Below, piece after piece: positions 47,270-58,799 of a stretch of DNA of 64,000 bases (its first letter is position 1; every line of letters begins with the position of its first letter). A program made the translations under genes and the position numbers. Source of the DNA: Homalodisca vitripennis (Eukaryota; Arthropoda; Insecta; Hemiptera; Cicadellidae). Location of the stretch: contig NC_060209.1 in NCBI RefSeq assembly GCF_021130785.1, positions 24,056,001 to 24,120,000 of the forward strand. Direction: 5' to 3'. Under the pieces are notes generated by a model, which was not told where the DNA came from, did not search any database, and saw only the letters and a program-made list of their open reading frames with translations.

Positions 47270-49430
47270 GAACAATAAGTTTGTATCCAACATCCATCAG
47301 AGTGCTAAATAAGGTCCTCAAAGCATAGAACAGTAGTTTTACAACTATTTTGAACTTTTTTACAATCAAATGCTTCATGGCGCATATTTTCCACAATATA
47401 TCGGACGCTCTAGAGTTTTGGTAGTCACAAACTTTATTCTTTAGCTGAATTCATTTTAACATTCGGGATAGTATCTTGAAACTGGTATATATTTATAATG
47501 TTTCACATAATTTGTGATTTTTGTGTCTTGGTATCCATAATTTGTATTGTGTCAAAAGAAAGAACGTATTCTATTCATAGAAGTCAAAATCCTTCATTAT
47601 ACAATTTATGAGGTTTTAATGTATGAAGAAAATGCTCCATGTAATTGTAATCAAGAAAACACTCTAAAAATTAACAAATATCTTATAATCGAGTCAAGCC
47701 AAAAATTAAACGTATAGTTCTGAAACAAAGAAATGTCATTTTTATTAGTGTTTGCTTTTTTCTCTACAAGGGAAACATTAAAAATAATCGAAATATAAAT
47801 TTTAAATGATACAGTATCAATATCTGTTAAGGTGTTATAGTTTGATTTTATATCATAAATATTATCATAAAAATAGTGGTTAAATTAACAATAAGCATGG
47901 TTGTACAGCCATAAACAATGTATAAACTAAACTTTTTATTACACTTAACAGGATCTTTCATTTAATATTCCACAACTCTCGAGAGCTAGATTGAATCATA
48001 AGCTACTATTCTATTATAATATTTTCCTATTCGGTGCTCTATGGTGTTTCAAGAATAGGTTAAAAGAAGAAGTGTTACTATCAAGCTTCCTTTATGCTTT
48101 CACACTAAAAATTTAAGAAAATTGAAAATAGTGGTTACATTATTTAAACATGTGGTTGTGCTGTTATTAAACAATGTTTACTCAGAACAGCTAGTTATGT
48201 TCTATTTTTATTAATAATATTTGTTTGCTTTAATGCAATTGTAGATGGGAATTTTCGCAACTTTTAGGCCAGTGGAGTGCTTATGTTAAAATACGATAAA
48301 AGGAGAATACGTCTATATGTTAACAAGGCACTGTAAGAGTGTCCATATAAAATTTCAGTACAATCTGCTTAGTAGCTTTTACGTGAATTACTCAATTGTT
48401 AACGATTGTTACTCACATACACACGCGCGCACACGCACAAAAACAAGCGCGCAAATACGCACAGACACCATTAGATATTTATAAAATTGTATAGATATAC
48501 TTTTGAATGTATATTTGAGAAAATACTAAGTATTACGTATCAGTTATGTAATGCTGACAGAAAAGGAAAAGTTACCCAAGATTATGTCAGTTTTAACCAG
48601 TCTATACATTGCAGATAATATTTAAACATTGTGTTACAACTAAATGCAAAAATATCGTTCATTTTTTATTTAAATAATTGGAGCTATTTAAACTAATGTA
48701 ATGGAATGTCCGATGGAAATTCAAGTAACTTTTGTTACTTGTAAAAATGGTTTCACTTTCCAATTTCAGGGTCCGAAACACTAAGTCTTTATGTTTGGAT
48801 TAATATAAAATGGATCAGGAATGAAATGGATGAGTTTAATTCCATTGATTTAAGACTGATAGAAGCAAACAACCAGCAAGACACCACATGTTTTTATATC
48901 AACAATAAAAATTAGCAGATCCAATTCTAAGAGATCTCACTCACTAAGTTTTATAGTGCAAAATAAAAATTTAAATGATAAATATTGCAATTTTAAAATA
49001 ATAAGAAATATGCCAGGTTTTTGCCTTTTTACTTGATTTATTAAATTTCCTATAGGATTTAATTTAGGATTTCCTTATTTAAAAGATTTGAAATTTGTTC
49101 ATCGTAACTGCATTTTAAAGCATCAAGATGGTCTAAATAGTTAAAAATGTGTTAAATTAAACGTATCTAGGAAAGAGTTATATGATCAAAGTAAAACTTA
49201 TTTTAAAATTTTACTAAAAGTTTTCTTGATTCAAATGTGCTCTTAAACACTGAGTACAAGAAAGTAAATTGTGAATGGTTCTGTGATTTAGTTAAATAGT
49301 AAAGCATATAGAATAGTTTAATATGCGCTTACTATACCTAAGACCTGTTGAGTATAAGACCTGCTACAGTAAATTTCCCTTATCACTCATATCATCGTAG
49401 TGAGCTCCATTAAGCTGTTCAGGTTCTCTA
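47270..49430. other. AT-rich DNA with a family C end fragment
   Basis: About 48260-48385 resembles the 3' part of family C, and a degenerate CA/CG-rich tract follows at 48415-48470. Nothing else is supported. Confidence 0.45.
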
Positions 49431-49439
49431 GGACACGTA

Positions 49440-49522
49440 TCGCCGCATAATACAGGTCACGTGACCAGGATACCGCCAACACAGAACACTCGACATACAT
49501 AAACATGATACTGCGGCTGCAA
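49440..49522 (-). repeat. Left inverted repeat of Polinton-like remnant
   Basis: Read on the minus strand this segment matches 54846-54940 on the plus strand. Shared blocks are AGCCGCA.TATCA, then GGTCACGTGACCT.TATTA, then a GCTGATACG/GCGATACG pair. The central palindrome GGTCACGTGACC is at 49455-49466. It lies just outside the C-rich array and decayed polymerase, as expected for a terminal inverted repeat, although Polinton termini are normally longer and I could not find the exact outer ends. Confidence 0.6.
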
Positions 49523-49530
49523 TCTCCCCC

Positions 49531-49625
49531 ACCCCCCCCCCCCCCCACCCCCCCCCCCCCCCACCCCCCCCCCCCCCCACCCCCCCCCCCCCCCACCCCC
49601 CCCCCCCCCCACCCCCCCCCCCCCA
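49531..49625. repeat. C15A array, strict 16-bp period
   Basis: Single A residues at 49531, 49547, 49563, 49579, 49595, 49611 and 49625 are separated only by C. That gives five steps of exactly 16 and a last step of 14. The complementary strand is a run of G15 blocks. It lies between the left inverted repeat and polymerase motif A of the decayed DNA polymerase. Glycine-rich frames across it are artefacts. Confidence 0.95.
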
Positions 49626-49639
49626 CACTAAACGGCAGT

Positions 49640-52520
49640 TATTTGCGATTAGCCTATCACCCATAAAGGTTATTAGCATACAACGTATACACGAAATAGT
49701 TTTCTGGGCTTTGTCCTTATCGAAATCTTTCAAATAGGTCTTGTGATTTGCTTTGCACATATCGCTTAACTACCACTGAGAAATGCCCCCAGCGAAATGG
49801 CCTTTTTCAATCATCAAATACATATAATACATCGTTTAATTAGCTGAAGCTCAAGTTTTCGTTAATTTTAAACATGTGCGTCCCATGCGAGACTGGGAGC
49901 ATGTTAGATAGTGGGTGTCCGGATCGAGTTTATAACAATTAAGCAGCAAATGTTTCGGAAATTTTCGAATATATCAGCAAGCAATAAAACATCTTGAATG
50001 TTTAGTACAAATCAGAGTAATCTCGTTTAGGAATTTTTCTCTTTAATTTTGGTTCCAATACATTGTTAAGTAGTGTTTGATAATCTTTCTCAGATATGCT
50101 CTCGTCTGTCAAAAGTGAATAGAAATCTTGAGAATTTTCAGCTCTTTCCTTTGTAATCAAGTTTTTCAATATTAATCCGATAAAGTCATAGGGAAATATT
50201 CCTTTTCCAGATCAATATTTTTAAAAATCTCGTCATCGTCATTTGGGCTGTCCTTTCTATAATTTTCATTCAATCCATCCCTGTATAAAATGATTTGTAT
50301 GTTTGAGAAAGTCTTCTTTCTTCTTGGAGGTTTTTAGCTAACTTTTCAATAGACGAGGCCATGAAATCTAAATGTGTCTACGAAAGAGAACTTTATAAAT
50401 TTTTCCTAGGTTTATCATTTGGTCAAACTCCATAGCCATAATCCAGAATTTACAGAATAATTTTAAATATTTTTCGTCTGTGTTTGTGCAATCAAATCAA
50501 CGTTTCCATAATGTTTCGCCAATTCTTTATATGTACAAATGAGTATCGTAAGTTACCCATCATATTGTGACAGAAAACTGGAATATTTGTTGAGGAAACT
50601 TGAGATTTCACATTGCAAACTCTATGAGCTGCTCCTCGAAATTTGCCAGTTAAAATGACAATGATCTCTTACTTTATTATAACTCTTATCTTTCCAACTA
50701 TCAGGAAGTAAAACCATACTGAAATTGACCCAACATTATAAGCAGACCATTCGCAAATATGACAAACGTTTTTTTTTTGGCATTTTGGTATGAAATTTCT
50801 TCTTCTTCAGTCAATTTCATAGGTTTTTTGTTCTTAGAATTAAACTTTTTAGCTATGTATTTTGATATTTTATTGAGTTCTTCAAACAATTTTTTGCAGG
50901 AACATTTGGCAAATCTTCTTCATTTTTTGGCTCGGTAACATATAGGTTTATACATGCGATTGGTTACATTCGATACTAAATATAGAGTAAAACCGTAAGG
51001 AATATGCTTCTGAATCTTGGTTGTAGTCGATTTTTGTGGATTGTTCCTTTGCATGTCGGAATTTTTTCTAATATGCTCTCAAAATCCATATAAATAACGT
51101 ACGGATGGCTAAACTTCTTTTGATAATTAGTAAATTTAGTTTAGTTTGACCTGAAAACGGCGCATCATTGGCTTACAAACTTTCATGTTGCTTGTCAAAT
51201 TTCCTAAATGATCTGTTTAAATCTCCAGATTTGTAGAAATGGCTTAAACATCTTCTGCATAGAAAATTTTTTGTGTTCATGCTTAGATAACTGAGAGAAA
51301 ACGAGCTTATTTTAAATCTTGTTATCAAAACATAATGAGATGTTTCTTCATTTTTTTACATACAGTAATCAATATTTAATTCTGCATCATATAATTATAT
51401 CTGAAATTTGCAACGGAGACAATATGTAGTTTTTTCATCATAAGTATAGATATTAATAGACATTTTTGGATACTTATACTTGGAATTGTAAGCTCTCTCG
51501 TTTTTCAAACAACTTTACATCTTTAAATGACCAATATTGGATACTCAAAACCTGAAAATATTTCGTCATTTTAAAAATTTCTCGTATTGACTTCACACGT
51601 TCACAGGTCTCTTTTAGGGTTTTTCAATAGCGCATTCGCGATAGAGTAAATAAAACAGAAGTCATCTTTATATTTTGATATTTACACAAGCGTTTTTTTA
51701 CCGTTGATCTCTTGTGGTAAATCGATATATGATCCTGCGTTCATCATTTCGTGTTTGTTTAAGGCTCAAAACTAGTTGTTTACAACTTTTAAATGTCCAT
51801 CCGGAACCTTTACTTATTTGGATTATTCGTTTGTTCTCGATGTGTTATTTTGATTAAATTGCTTAGTAATAAAGTCGTTTACGTCAAAGATTTCGTCTGC
51901 TTTGATATTAAAAATACATTGGACATGTTTGCGTTTCACCGTTCACTAAAGTTCGTTCGTATTCACATTCCAAAGAGAGATAACCTTTCGTATTTTTAAC
52001 ATTTTCTTGAAATTTTTCTATTAAATCTTTAATTTCTGGGCGCATAAGTGAAAGATATTTGTAAATTGACATAAAATTATCGCTCAAATTCGTTTAAAAT
52101 GTATTGCTTGAAAAAGACCTTTCACAGAGGATAAAACTTCAACATCTATGATATTTCAGGTTTTTTCGTGAAGAGTTTTATCAATGTTTTCAAATGATTT
52201 CAGACTTGGTTTTATCGTTAGTTACCGATAGTCCAACTTTTCAGCTATTGAATGAAGTTTTTCATCATTAAATAGGTTCGAGATTTTTCTTTTCAACTTT
52301 GAAATTTCTCTTTAATTCACGTAATTTCTCAATATTAAACATGTTTTCGTGATCGGCAAATTTTATTTTCTCTAGCCCATTGTCCTTAAATAATTTAGTT
52401 TCATTATCGTAAATTTGCTTGTTTTTTTTCGTGGACTTTTAGAATTATAATGGCGATCATAGTTTTTTCTTAAAATTTCTTTTTTGCAGAACGGACCATG
52501 ATATTTTTTCGCGCTCCATT
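49640..52520 (-). pseudogene. Protein-primed-type DNA polymerase B, decayed
   Basis: Frame-shifted minus-strand pieces line up, in order, with the family B polymerases of Maverick/Polinton elements (DNA_pol_B_2 type), which replicate the element DNA by protein priming. From the N-terminus: a finger-like FCKKEILRKNYDRHYNSK (about 52460); CRRCLSHFY (about 51260); the exonuclease I motif MDFESILEK (about 51075-51100); MKLTEEEEISYQNAKK (about 50790); LTGKFRGAAHRVCN with IPVFCHNM (about 50570-50660); FPYDFI and DFYSLLTDESISEKDY (about 50080-50200); DVLLLADIFENFRN (about 49960); PSLAWDAHV (about 49890); SDMCKANHKTYLKDFDKDKA (about 49730); and palm motif A as LYANNLYG (about 49670), where the usual Asp has become Tyr. 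The rest of the palm (YxDTD region) is missing, cut by the C-rich array. Dozens of stops mean it is dead. Confidence 0.85.
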
Positions 52521-53179
52521 TAGATAGAAAAAATTTATTTAACTAAATGGTGCTTGTAAACCAACGATTGCGCCTCTCACGGCGTGATATCACTACGGAT
52601 ATGACGCAGGCGAAGCGATTATCGTTGATGGTCGGTTCTGTAGTAGCACACCTCGACTGTCATTGATACACACAGCGCAATCTTTCGGAACTAAAAATGT
52701 CGGTTAATGCAGATTTGCTTTTAAGAATAAAAATTGTGTTCCCGTTTACTATTATAACATTTTCTTTTTCAAAATGTTAGATAATTTTACCTATTTTAAA
52801 TATGCGTACATTTTGTTACTTGTAATTTTCAAATTATATTTTAAATTAATTTCTTAAATTTTTACTTCTCGATGGGCTGTTGTATTGTGTTTGCTGAGTA
52901 TATATGTCCGCGAATTCGGTTTTGGTCCGGTTAGGAAGTTTACTTCTGAAACTGTTTCAATGCGAGTGGCCATAGCGGAGAAACACCAAGTATCAGAAGT
53001 ATTCAGATCGTATTCCGGAACCATTTCTCTATCCGTATCTCGCTCTTCTCTCTCTCTCTAGCCTGAATATAGATCCTAGCCTATAAACGGCAGAAGTGAT
53101 CGTGTCAATAGGCATAAAAAGAGAGGGAGAGAGAAAGAGACAGAGGGAGGAGAAAAGGTCGACCGAGAAATGGTTTTGC

Positions 53180-53490
53180 ACTTTTTGACTTTGAATTTTT
53201 TCTATTTAAATGGAGTTTCTTGAAGGAGTTAAATAATATTGGGGAATGTAAGTTTAAAGAGTATAAGAAGTTAAATGAATTGGAAGAAAATAAGAAATAC
53301 AAAATTTTGAATTTGGAGAAAATGAAGGATAAATTCGGGTTTACAATAATTTGCCGAGTTGGAAGATTATAAAGTACACTTACCGAACAAGACTTTTGAC
53401 TGTTTTGGATGAAAAAAAAGATTAAAGAATTGAATAAACATGATAAATTACACTTGGTTGTTACTGGAAAGAAGACTATCAAAGATTAAA
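53180..53490 (+). pseudogene. Decayed small ORF, divergent from the polymerase
   Basis: Plus-strand frames join across one or two shifts into a protein of about 100 residues. Pieces are LNELEENKKYKILNLEKMKD (about 53260-53325), then LEDYKVYL (about 53365), then IKELNKHDKLHLVVTGKK (about 53425), ending in a TAA-like stop. It is Lys/Glu-rich with alternating beta-like segments. From memory it resembles small uncharacterised, possibly OB-fold, proteins of arthropod mobile elements, but I cannot confirm this. The opposite-strand frame of 125 codons is its shadow. Confidence 0.5.
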
Positions 53491-53539
53491 GACTGTGTTA
53501 CTATCAATTTTGTAGAATAAGGATTTTATTTCGTGGGCT

Positions 53540-54130
53540 TGATCAATATACTTCCAACTCCTCGGGGCTCCAACCGCCATGTAAAACGCTTGAATTTTTC
53601 AAGAATTAGATTTTCTCTTTCTTCTTTAGAATCACAAGGAATATTACGAACATTAATGTGTTTCATTTCATCCAAAATGTCATCAAAAACGAAAAGCAAG
53701 AATTCTTTGTTTTGTTTAATGAATTTTATTGAATAAATCTTGATATTGACAAAGAGTCTCTAGTAATGCTGTATAATTCCTGACATCCTCTTTCATAAAC
53801 ACTTCTGTAGCTCCAATCCTTCATAGTTTTTGATCAAATTATGGTGGATAAAGTTATAATAGTGCCCAAAAAAACTCCATACAAAATTGCTTAAAATATT
53901 CTGTTTGCTGTTTTTCTTTTAACCTTTGTCCAAGATCTTTTGGAAATTAATTCATACATGTCCGCTAGAGCTATCCGTGTTGAAATATATTTGGAATCCA
54001 AAGTCCTTTAAATTTAATGCTGATATCAATTGTAGTTTGCAATATTCTGGTAACTCTTTGAACTCTTTACAATTTCCCCCCCTGGCAACTTCTTGAAATG
54101 CTTAGAAACTGAAGAGAGCTTGGTGAGTTC
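53540..54130 (-). pseudogene. Decayed helical ORF of the Polinton-like block
   Basis: Minus-strand frames give coherent charged, helical pieces. These are KQQTEYFKQFCMEFFWALL (about 53870-53925), MKEDVRNYTALLETLCQYQD (about 53740-53800), NKEFLLFVFDDILDEMKHIN (about 53655-53710) and EERENLILEKFKRFTWRLEP (about 53570-53630). At least one frameshift near 53735 and several stops break it. Family unknown. Its position between the polymerase and the right inverted repeat suggests a structural or accessory gene of the same element. Confidence 0.5.
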
Positions 54131-54291
54131 ATGTTTGCTATTTAGTAGAAAAGTTTTTTTTATTAAAGTATGTTTTTAGTAAAAATGTTTTAAATTGATT
54201 AAATTTTATTAAGATTTCGAAGATTTTTCCTTTATTCGTAGCATATTTGACAACATTTTACCAAAGCACAGCTTAATGAAAGTAGAAGCTC

Positions 54292-54384
54292 AGATTCGGT
54301 TAATTTTTCATTCCTCAGGAGTAGATAGTAATGAACCGATCGCTTTTGGAGACGAACGACTGTAGATTCGGTTAATTTTTCATT
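54292..54384. repeat. 21-base direct repeat pair
   Basis: AGATTCGGTTAATTTTTCAT (plus T) occurs at 54292 and exactly again at 54364, inside the non-coding part of the Polinton-like block. Confidence 0.85.
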
Positions 54385-54504
54385 GAGATTTGCTGTGTTA
54401 TTTCTCAGCTTCCTTTATGGTACATTGAACAGTATTTTACATTGCTTTTCGGTCGGCTCCGAAAGTGCGCTAGGACCGCCATATTATTATCCTACTTATA
54501 TTTA

Positions 54505-54509
54505 ATATA

Positions 54510-54547
<38 letters not shown>

Positions 54548-54564
54548 CATATATATATATATAC
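54505..54564. repeat. (TA)n microsatellite, interrupted
   Basis: TA run with two short interruptions. Confidence 0.9.
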
Positions 54565-54845
54565 ATCAATTCATGTATCAATGATTTTACTGAGTTTACT
54601 ATTTTTTCGGATCGCCCGTTAAGGTCGACAGTGGTGGACTCCTTCAATTACAGCTGTATACGAAAATATACGAAATATACGAAAATCCTCGATAGGGAAA
54701 GTAGTACTTTAAACTATATTCCAGATTTCATTTAACAAATAATACAATAAATTCCAGATAATATTTTGGTTTAGTATTGCAAATGAACTTTAATGATAAC
54801 AATACTTTTTACGTCTTTAAAGCTATTCTAGTGTTCAAAGCAGAT

Positions 54846-54940
54846 CGTAGCCGCAATATCACATTTATTTATAGCGAGCGTTGTTTGCTGACATTATCCA
54901 GGTCACGTGACCTATATTACTTGCTGATACGCTATTATTC
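54846..54940 (+). repeat. Right inverted repeat of Polinton-like remnant
   Basis: Counterpart of 49440-49522 in the opposite orientation. The core AGGTCACGTGACCT at 54900-54913 is a perfect 14-base palindrome containing an E-box CACGTG. Similarity to the left copy runs about 90 bases and is clearly diverged. Confidence 0.6.
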
Positions 54941-54949
54941 TATTATATG

Positions 54950-57735
54950 GAGAAACTACAATGCTTAGAAAATTTTCATCTTCGAAGGTGAAGTAAAAAC
55001 CTATTTACCTAACGATTTACTAAAGATTTTATAAACCTTCAGCGAGAGAAACGTTAAATATTTTCTATTTTTTACTTTAAGCTGCAACTACGTATAAAAA
55101 GGTAGAAAATCCACGAATATTAATTGTTATTATTGTATTAATATAAATTCTTTTAACACGCAAGGTTTGTTTTTGGTCCCTATTTCATGTTGCGTTACTG
55201 AACCCCATAGTGACATTTAAGCTCATACCCATCCTTGATTAATCTTATGGAGACAAATTTTTTAGTCTCTAGTTGTAGTCAAAGTAAATTTGTATTTACC
55301 AATATATATATGTTTCTTAATTTTCTTTCATAATTAACAGGAATAAACATAATTGTTGGCTGTTTTAATGAATCTTACAACATGAGTATTAAAAAAATAT
55401 TAGGTAAAAAATTTGGGTAAAACACGAAAATAATTCGCTTATTCATTTTTTCTTTCTTTTAGTTTCAAATTAGCATTCAGTTTGTGGGTCGAGCAAAGGG
55501 TTAGTAACGTAGGGAATGTAAGGGCTTGGTAATACCCTTAGTTTCAGTCTTGCCACGAGTCCGTGCGTGGAATTCTTTACAGTTCTAGAAACCATTTATA
55601 CGAGTAATAATCTATTTCTTGTTAGGATAAAAAAAACAGTAAATTGTTTTTGTTTTACTTAAATATTTTTATAAAAAAATACTATTATATATTATTATTA
55701 TTATGTACTTTGCACGAAAATCAGGATCAGTTCAGTATTGTTTTTAAATACGTTTTATAATATATAAGTGAGAGTCGTATGCAGGACATCTTTGGATTAG
55801 TTATCGAAAAGTCTTATTCGAGGGGTTGAAAATGTTATTTCTGTCCAAAGCTGGCTATTTCAATTCCTATACTTATAAAGTTATTGTGGTCTACTTCGTT
55901 TTCCTATACTAATTGTCAAAAAAAAAGAAGACATACCCAATAGTTTGTATCAATCGTCATACTGCGCTGGACACTGAATCCAAGTATGTCGATATCTATT
56001 TACATTACAGTAAAGTAATGTAATCGTTAGTAATGTAATCTTTAATCATTTTTAATACGTGTCTAAGTATATGTTTCGGTAGTTTGGCAAAAATCAGTAG
56101 AAACCAGTTAGGTTGTTCAATTTCATACGGAAATAAACACATATTTTTTTTATAGTTTCCTGTTTAGACTATCGGAAAGGATATAAAATAAATAATAATA
56201 AAGAAAAACTTTACTAAAGTCTATTCAAGAACCAGTAAGGTAAATTACTTTTTAAGTTTTGCAGGTTAGTCAACTGATTAGAACGAATGCATAAAATATG
56301 ATTTAATTGTGACAATCTATTTACTATATAGGCTAGTTGTAAATATAATAAAATAAAAATTTTAATTTAGAAGTAAATTTGATGATGAGAACAAAATCTC
56401 GCCATTGTGTGAGTCTTCCACACAGAACCGGCTTTTGTCAGTCTCACCCAATCACAGCCATTGTTAGATGTCTCCGGTGATGTAGAACCTATTGTCAGGA
56501 CGTCATCTGGTACGGAAGCTCAAGAAGAATGATAATGGAGTTACTCTTAAAAATATCCGCCTTTTGAGTTTTTATAAATACCTAAATATCGGTAATAAAT
56601 AATTATTACGCTTGTTGGTAATAATCAGGTATGTAGACGTATCTAAAGACCACTAGAAATACTTTAATTATAGACCTTGAATAATTACATCCACACCGTT
56701 AGCAATACATTATGTTTCAGCATAAACGTTTTATCGTTGTGCCTTTTATTTTAAATTACTTTTAGTGAAGTGTATAAGTTTTTATCCATTTCCAAAGTAT
56801 CTGACATAACAAACATTAGATCTTCAGAATATTATATAATATTTATTGATATTAACCGTACTATTCGGCTACTCAATTATAGAGCTTTTTTAATTCTATA
56901 AAAAAACATATATAAATATATATTCTCACCCATTACCTCCTTTTTATGTGAAAAAAAATATTTTTGAGAAAGCAAATAATAATTTTAGTAATGAAGTAAA
57001 TATTGAAGATTAAAAGTTTCTGAAAACTATAGTTTTAAGCGATTTACATTCATTTTGAGGTTACTTCCTTTTTTAATAGTAAGGCTTGGCCTGACGCAAC
57101 AAGTAGGCTGGTAATAAAAATCTCTCAAGTGCCCAAATCCGACTTTCAAAGGAAAGGTTTTAAATTAGACAACAGGGGCAACCAAACCATGTATGATTAT
57201 TTTTTATGACCCTAGCTGTTGAACACACTTTTCATATCTTACTATCCAATACAGGACTTATGGAGGATTTTAGATATCAGAGCTGTTAGATATACATATA
57301 ATTTAATTTCAATAAACATTGTATCACAAATAGTGTTAAGTCGAGTTAGGTATACATATGTATATTTATTTTATAAAACAAGTCTTCTTGTTTTATAAAA
57401 TAAATATTTACCTATATTTCGGAAACATTTTGTTTGCATAACCTTGCATCTGTGAGATATTTGATCAGCAATTGGAATCTTAATATTTTCAAAATCTTTT
57501 AATAAATTATAAATGAAAAATCCATCAAATTCTTAACGAAAGAAGATGTGTTTATCAATTATCTGATAAAGCATACTCACGTGTAACGTTAATATTATAT
57601 AATGTATAGCTTGTCATATTTATCTATTAACGATTCAAGATTAATAGAATAAAATGTAAAATAACCATAGTAAAAATCGCAGTCGTTGTTTTTGAATTAA
57701 AAATGGTATATTGCACATAAATATTTTGTACGTTT
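54950..57735. other. AT-rich DNA with two small repeats
   Basis: No gene supported. A GC-richer patch at 56395-56530 (with CCCAATCACAGCC) is unassigned. 57300-57337 is a SINE-A tail fragment (AATTTCAATAAACATTG.ATCACAAA). 57362-57407 is a perfect 21-bp hairpin with a 4-base TCTT loop. Confidence 0.5.
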
Positions 57736-57738
57736 CAG

Positions 57739-57894
57739 GTTCTTGGAGATCAAGCCAAAACGTATCTCAATATACAGAAACAATTTCTGCGCCTCGGGAC
57801 GCATACATTAGTAACAGCTGCAGCCTTGGAATTGGTAAACAGGAAAACAACAATTTACATAAAGTGCTGCCTCCAACAGACATGGTTTCTGAAG
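57739..57894 (+). CDS. Candidate host exon, unknown protein
   Basis: A good acceptor (TTTTGTACGTTTCAG, ending 57738) precedes a stretch with two possible donors: GT at 57835 (TTG|GTAAAC, exon of 96 bases) or a GC donor at 57895 (AAG|GCAAGT, exon of 156 bases). Both lengths are multiples of three. The phase-0 frame reads VLGDQAKTYLNIQKQFLRLG, then THTLVTAAALELVNRKTT, a helical, coding-like sequence. A second frame, SWRSSQNVSQYTETISAPRD, is also open, so the reading frame is not certain. I do not recognise either product. Orientation and phase are compatible with the exon candidate at 6466-6648. Confidence 0.35.
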
Positions 57895-57904
57895 GCAAGT
57901 GATA

Positions 57905-58250
57905 TTACATGAAAGGTATCATATTTATATTTGATAACACATTTTATTTTGATAATTTTTTTTACATATATTCGTGCTGTGACATTTTATTTATAACAAT
58001 CTTCATTCATAACAAATTATATTTACGATGTTATGGCTGTTGGTACCGTAGAATTATTTTAAATACAACTAATTATTATAAATATCATACTATAAAAATT
58101 TTTGAATTCATAAAGCCAAATCTGTACCAACACATGTAGTGCTAAAATTCTTATGATAAGGTTATGACTGATGGCGAGATCTTGGAGTATAGCCTGTTAA
58201 AGGTTCGATGTGAAACGAAAGAGTAGGTTTATTGAGAAAAAGAATATTTT
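57905..58250. other. AT-rich DNA without recognisable genes
   Basis: A 76-codon Phe/Tyr/Ile-rich frame (57909-58139) reflects AT composition; not accepted as a gene. Confidence 0.5.
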
Positions 58251-58790
58251 CATAACTACGACCCTAAACGTTTATTGTGCCATTGCTCTTAAATATATAC
58301 ACCCCATAACACCTTCTTGAGGGTGTTAATAAACCTCCATGAGATAAAGACACTACTTTGCGCGTTCATTACGAAAGAGAATATTCTCATCACTGCAAGT
58401 CGGGAATGTTCATGTTCATGCAATGTTCATTGTACCATAGCTCTGAAATGTGTGCATCCCGTTTCTTGAGGATTTTAATAAACCCTAGAACTTCAATTAT
58501 CCAAAGACCGTACTAGCAGGTTGATTGCGAAAGATGCTTTCCTCACCACTGCGACTCTAAATGTGTATTGTACCATAGCTCTGAAATGTGTGCATCCCGT
58601 TTCTTGAGGATTTTAATAAACCCTAAAACTTCAATTATCCAAAGACCGTACTAGCAGGTTGATTGCGAAAGATGATATCCTCACCACTGCGACTCTAAAT
58701 GTGTATTGTGTCATAGCTCTGATATATACAGGCCATAACATATTCTTAAGGTGTTAATACACCTTAGAACTTTCCATGAGCTAAAGAAAT
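58250..58790. repeat. 138-bp minisatellite, about four units
   Basis: The anchor CATAGCTCTGAAATGTGTGC (or diverged forms) has CTCTG/CTCTT at 58286, 58441, 58579 and 58717, giving spacings of 155, 138 and 138. The two central units are almost identical; the outer ones are diverged. Confidence 0.9.
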
Positions 58791-58799
58791 TTACTACAG

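Noticed and set aside
49387..49760. Glycine-rich minus-strand frames
   Set aside because: Translations of the C15A array; flanking parts belong to the polymerase remnant and inverted repeat.
53105..53482. 125-codon minus-strand frame
   Set aside because: Shadow of the plus-strand Lys/Glu-rich remnant, which reads as the more protein-like strand.
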